Positions 52,318 through 52,323 of a DNA stretch of 52,323 bases are shown piece after piece. The position numbers and the translations under genes were made by a program. Numbering within the stretch: the stretch's first letter is position 1; every line of letters begins with the position of its first letter. The notes below the pieces were generated by a model, which worked only from the letters and a program-made list of their open reading frames with translations, was not told the DNA's origin and did no database searches. The stretch is from Bacteroidales bacterium (GTDB taxonomy: Bacteria; Bacteroidota; Bacteroidia; Bacteroidales; VadinHA17): positions 1-52,323 of the forward strand of contig JANYJP010000127.1 of the NCBI GenBank assembly GCA_025358455.1, given 5' to 3'.

Positions 52318-52323
52318 CAACTA

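Noticed and set aside
1-52323. Prophage, insertion sequence or integrative element
   Set aside because: No transposase, integrase, relaxase or phage structural gene and no long inverted or direct repeats apart from those listed.

Overview
The window looks like a chromosomal segment of a Bacteroidota bacterium, probably Bacteroidales-like. The evidence is the gene content (DciA-type DUF721 downstream of recF, an LptD of the Bacteroidota type, carboxyspermidine genes, FKBP lipoproteins, an exported NagZ/beta-lactamase fusion) and many upstream TAnnTTTG boxes, four of them with a TTG or TTTG box exactly 19 bp upstream, which is the promoter grammar of this phylum. Base composition is AT-rich, intergenic regions are short, and I see no transposase, integrase or prophage genes.

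Layout. 1-535: distal end of a CRISPR array (cas genes and leader lie outside to the left). 546-5528: SGNH lipoprotein, amino-acid permease, lysC-lysA operon with a candidate transcription attenuator in its leader. 6021-6251: two tRNA-Leu genes. 6390-12654: an envelope-sugar block (exported NagZ/beta-lactamase fusion, HGSNAT/NagX-like membrane protein, AmgK-like kinase, MurU-like nucleotidyltransferase) that looks like peptidoglycan-sugar salvage. 12699-20380: TrkH, the two carboxyspermidine-pathway genes, an SDR, a DMT transporter and an M1-like peptidase. 20438-28971: mnmA, then addA, a radical SAM gene and addB in a row. 29042-30790: an unusual K+-channel-like protein with a regular 12-residue repeat solenoid. 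30793-38894: ribH, TPR protein, recF-dciA, a transglutaminase-like protein, ndk, a DHH phosphoesterase, two FKBP lipoproteins and a tetrapyrrole-methylase-family protein. 38985-45692: MBL hydrolase, small lipoprotein, a glycosidase-like/SUMF fusion, galK and dnaA. 45693-46031: AT-rich gap, possible origin region. 46032-50910: mlaD-like, amidase and divergent lptD. 50928-51081: remnant of ridA. 51186-52271: rpsF-rpsR-rplI.

Most notable: two neighbouring CRISPR spacers that read as pieces of tRNA genes (T-arm/acceptor 3' end, and a Lys-CUU anticodon arm), sitting in an array stretch whose repeats carry a shared three-base variant; the solenoid-K+-pore fusion; the internally deleted ridA; the lysC leader; and a family of purine-rich 'AAGACAAAAG / AAGACAGC' intergenic repeats. 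Functional calls are from sequence motifs and family knowledge only; no database search was run.
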